In this document: positions 5,165 to 6,595 of the stretch, one piece after another
Position numbering within the stretch: the first letter of the stretch is position 1
Layout of the letters: the number at the start of each line of letters is the position of its first letter
Assembly: GCA_009843675.1 (NCBI GenBank)
Contig: VYCZ01000199.1
Location: forward strand, 5,105-11,699
Length of the DNA: 6,595 nt
Origin: Gammaproteobacteria bacterium
GTDB lineage: Bacteria; Pseudomonadota; Gammaproteobacteria; Eutrophobiales; Eutrophobiaceae
Direction of reading: 5' to 3'
Program-made: the position numbers and the translations under genes
Notes under the pieces: generated by a model
What the model was told of the DNA's origin: nothing
Database searches by the model: none
Seen by the model: only the letters and a program-made list of their open reading frames with translations

Positions 5165-6595
5165 CCCAGGCTCTTCTTTAACCGGGGAATGTCCGGCGCG
5201 AACGCGTTGCCTCCTGTCGGTTTCGACTCGAACTGCCAGAACAGCGCCTCCAGGCGTTCCCTGCCTGTGGCTGTTTTGGCCGCTTCGCGCGGGGTTTGAT
5301 ATCGGAGGATGGGAAGCGGCTTGTCCAGCCAGCTTTTCCATTGCGCCTCTGCCATTTCCTGCATCTGCTCTTGCACTTCCGGCAACGCCGCCAATTCTTC
5401 ATGTTTCTGCCGCGCCGCCTCTTCTTTCTCATCAGGCGGCCTGTTCCGCATCTCTTCAAGCAATTCTTCCGCGGGTCGCTTCTCCTCATCGCGAAATCGC
5501 GCTCGTTGTCCAAGTCGACGAGCTATCTTGCGCTTGATGGTGCTGGCGCGCTCCTGTGAGTTAACGTTTACGGTTAACTCAGCGCTATCGATGCTGATAT
5601 GTCCCAGCACAGTGTTCTCCCAGTTCTCATGTTGCTCATTCCCCTTTTTCAGCCAGGGAAACTCAATGGATACCAGTTTGCCGTATTGGTCCAATTTGCC
5701 CGTTTGTTCAAGTTCAGCGGCGCTATCCACCAAGGCCAAGCTTGCCAAAGCAGCCAGCGCTTCATCCGGTGAGCAGTTGAGGTCATAACTGAGTGTAGTC
5801 AGCTGCAAGGGTTCACCATCTGTATTTTGCAGTTCCGGTGGCAGCGGATTGAGCGCCAGGTTCCGGATCTCGAAATACATTTCGCGAAGATACAGGTCGC
5901 ACTCAAGCAGGTAGTCTTTACCGAACCCGGGGCGTTCGTCTGCAAATTGCTCGCGTGTTGCGATGAACTCGTCAATGTACGAAGGAGGAATAACCACCAG
6001 TCCGCAACCCAGCATCACGGAGCAGTCATCAATGGAAATGGTGCGGGCATACAGTATTGCTCCCTTGTCCAGCATCGTCGAAGCCTGGAGTTCCTGGACG
6101 GTAACTTCCCGTTTCAGCAGCAGGTCCCTCAAGGCAAGCTGTTTACCGGCCACTACATCTGTAACCATAAAAAAGCTGTAAGGCTGCGAACAGGCTTCCT
6201 CGATGAATTGGCGTTGATATGAATCGATTAGTACGTCGCCGTGTGCCAGGTAATGCCGGGCCACCTGCATGTCGGGATGACGTTCATCTTCGTCCGGTTC
6301 GATATTGCCCGGTATCCAGTTGAACAGGAACCAGGGAATGAATAAAGTGTCCATCTCGGGTTCGAACTCCGGGCCCATAGGCACTTCGTCCCACAGCGTA
6401 AACTCATCCCAGGCCTCGTGTAAGACTCCCGGACCATAATACTTTTCTGCGTGTTTCATTAACGCAGGCACGAGCTCGCTCTCTGCCCTGCGCACCTTGC
6501 GCCGCCCCAGACTGGCAACCGGAGAGCTGGCCTTGTGCAGGCAGCACTTCTTGTATTTTTTACCGCTGCCGCACGGGCAGGGGTCATTGCGGCCG
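5155..6595 (-). CDS. SEC-C zinc-motif protein of unknown function, N-terminus cut by window edge
   Basis: The frame is open from the window edge (first whole codon 6594-6592) to TGA at 5157-5155, giving 479 visible residues. The first 18 are the classic SEC-C zinc-binding motif: GRNDPCPCGSGKKYKKCC, with Cys6, Cys8, Cys17 and Cys18 as likely ligands (CxC-x8-CC). The GTG at 6495 is therefore not the true start; the start lies a few codons beyond the window. The middle (about 55-310) is a globular region I do not recognise. About 346-420 is strongly charged and probably helical. Near the end, 'SWLDKPLPIL...TPREAAKTATGRERLEALFWQFE' (421-455) is a pattern I know from other SEC-C proteins. SEC-C was first seen at the end of SecA, where it binds zinc and SecB, but in stand-alone proteins its role is unknown. 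The protein has no signal peptide or membrane segment in the visible part, so it is probably cytoplasmic. Sampled sequence is less GC-rich than the genes to the left, and the gene runs convergent to the methyltransferase. Confidence 0.85.
   Translation of the reverse strand, partial: GRNDPCPCGSGKKYKKCCLHKASSPVASLGRRKVRRAESELVPALMKHAEKYYGPGVLHEAWDEFTLWDEVPMGPEFEPEMDTLFIPWFLFNWIPGNIEPDEDERHPDMQVARHYLAHGDVLIDSYQRQFIEEACSQPYSFFMVTDVVAGKQLALRDLLLKREVTVQELQASTMLDKGAILYARTISIDDCSVMLGCGLVVIPPSYIDEFIATREQFADERPGFGKDYLLECDLYLREMYFEIRNLALNPLPPELQNTDGEPLQLTTLSYDLNCSPDEALAALASLALVDSAAELEQTGKLDQYGKLVSIEFPWLKKGNEQHENWENTVLGHISIDSAELTVNVNSQERASTIKRKIARRLGQRARFRDEEKRPAEELLEEMRNRPPDEKEEAARQKHEELAALPEVQEQMQEMAEAQWKSWLDKPLPILRYQTPREAAKTATGRERLEALFWQFESKPTGGNAFAPDIPRLKKSLGMK
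5557..5581. repeat. Perfect 9-bp inverted repeat inside the SEC-C gene
   Basis: TGAGTTAAC (5557-5565) and GTTAACTCA (5573-5581) are exact inverted arms around the 7-nt loop GTTTACG. The element encodes 'ELTVNVNS' of the SEC-C protein on the minus strand. It could be an internal hairpin, a protein-binding palindrome or chance. No function is implied by position. Confidence 0.45.

Noticed and set aside
5309..5788. Plus-strand 159-codon frame opposite the SEC-C gene, Ser/Cys rich
   Set aside because: It is a shadow of the minus-strand gene, with a low-complexity composition typical of antisense frames.

Overview
The window looks like ordinary chromosome from a moderately GC-rich proteobacterium. 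Gammaproteobacterial is my best guess, from the lipoprotein-type signal peptides, the Pseudomonas-type arylsulfatase and the style of the palindromic repeats, but nothing here fixes the taxon. It holds three complete genes and two partial ones, with no RNA gene, CRISPR array or complete mobile element.

Region 1 (1-3485, + strand) is a catabolic-looking run. It starts with the last 22 codons of a gene that resembles the C-terminus of a luciferase-like flavin monooxygenase. A 29 bp gap follows, then a PAS/AtsA-type arylsulfatase with a lipoprotein signal, then an amidohydrolase of the YtcJ/amidohydrolase-3 family that overlaps the sulfatase by 14 bp and is also predicted to be exported. The likely theme is stepwise breakdown of a sulfated organic compound at the cell envelope: sulfate-ester removal, then hydrolysis of a C-N or similar bond. 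The substrate cannot be named. The sulfatase keeps the formylglycine motif and metal ligands but has Gln where the family normally has the catalytic His of GKWHLG.

Region 2 (3485-5029, + strand) is a solitary M.TaqI-like N6-adenine DNA methyltransferase. A tight palindrome lies on its left, against the amidohydrolase stop codon, and an imperfect hairpin lies on its right, against its own stop codon. Both look like dispersed REP-type repeats, so the gene may be an inserted cassette. It is in the same frame as the amidohydrolase and has no Shine-Dalgarno before its ATG; a TTG eight codons in does have one.

Region 3 (5030-6595) is a short convergent intergenic stretch with two more inverted repeats, followed by a minus-strand gene cut by the window edge. 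Reading that gene past its apparent GTG start shows a complete SEC-C zinc motif at the far end, so the true start lies outside the window. Its function is unknown.

I do not see a convincing new multi-gene system. The items most worth checking are the sulfatase active-site substitution and the repeat-bracketed methyltransferase.
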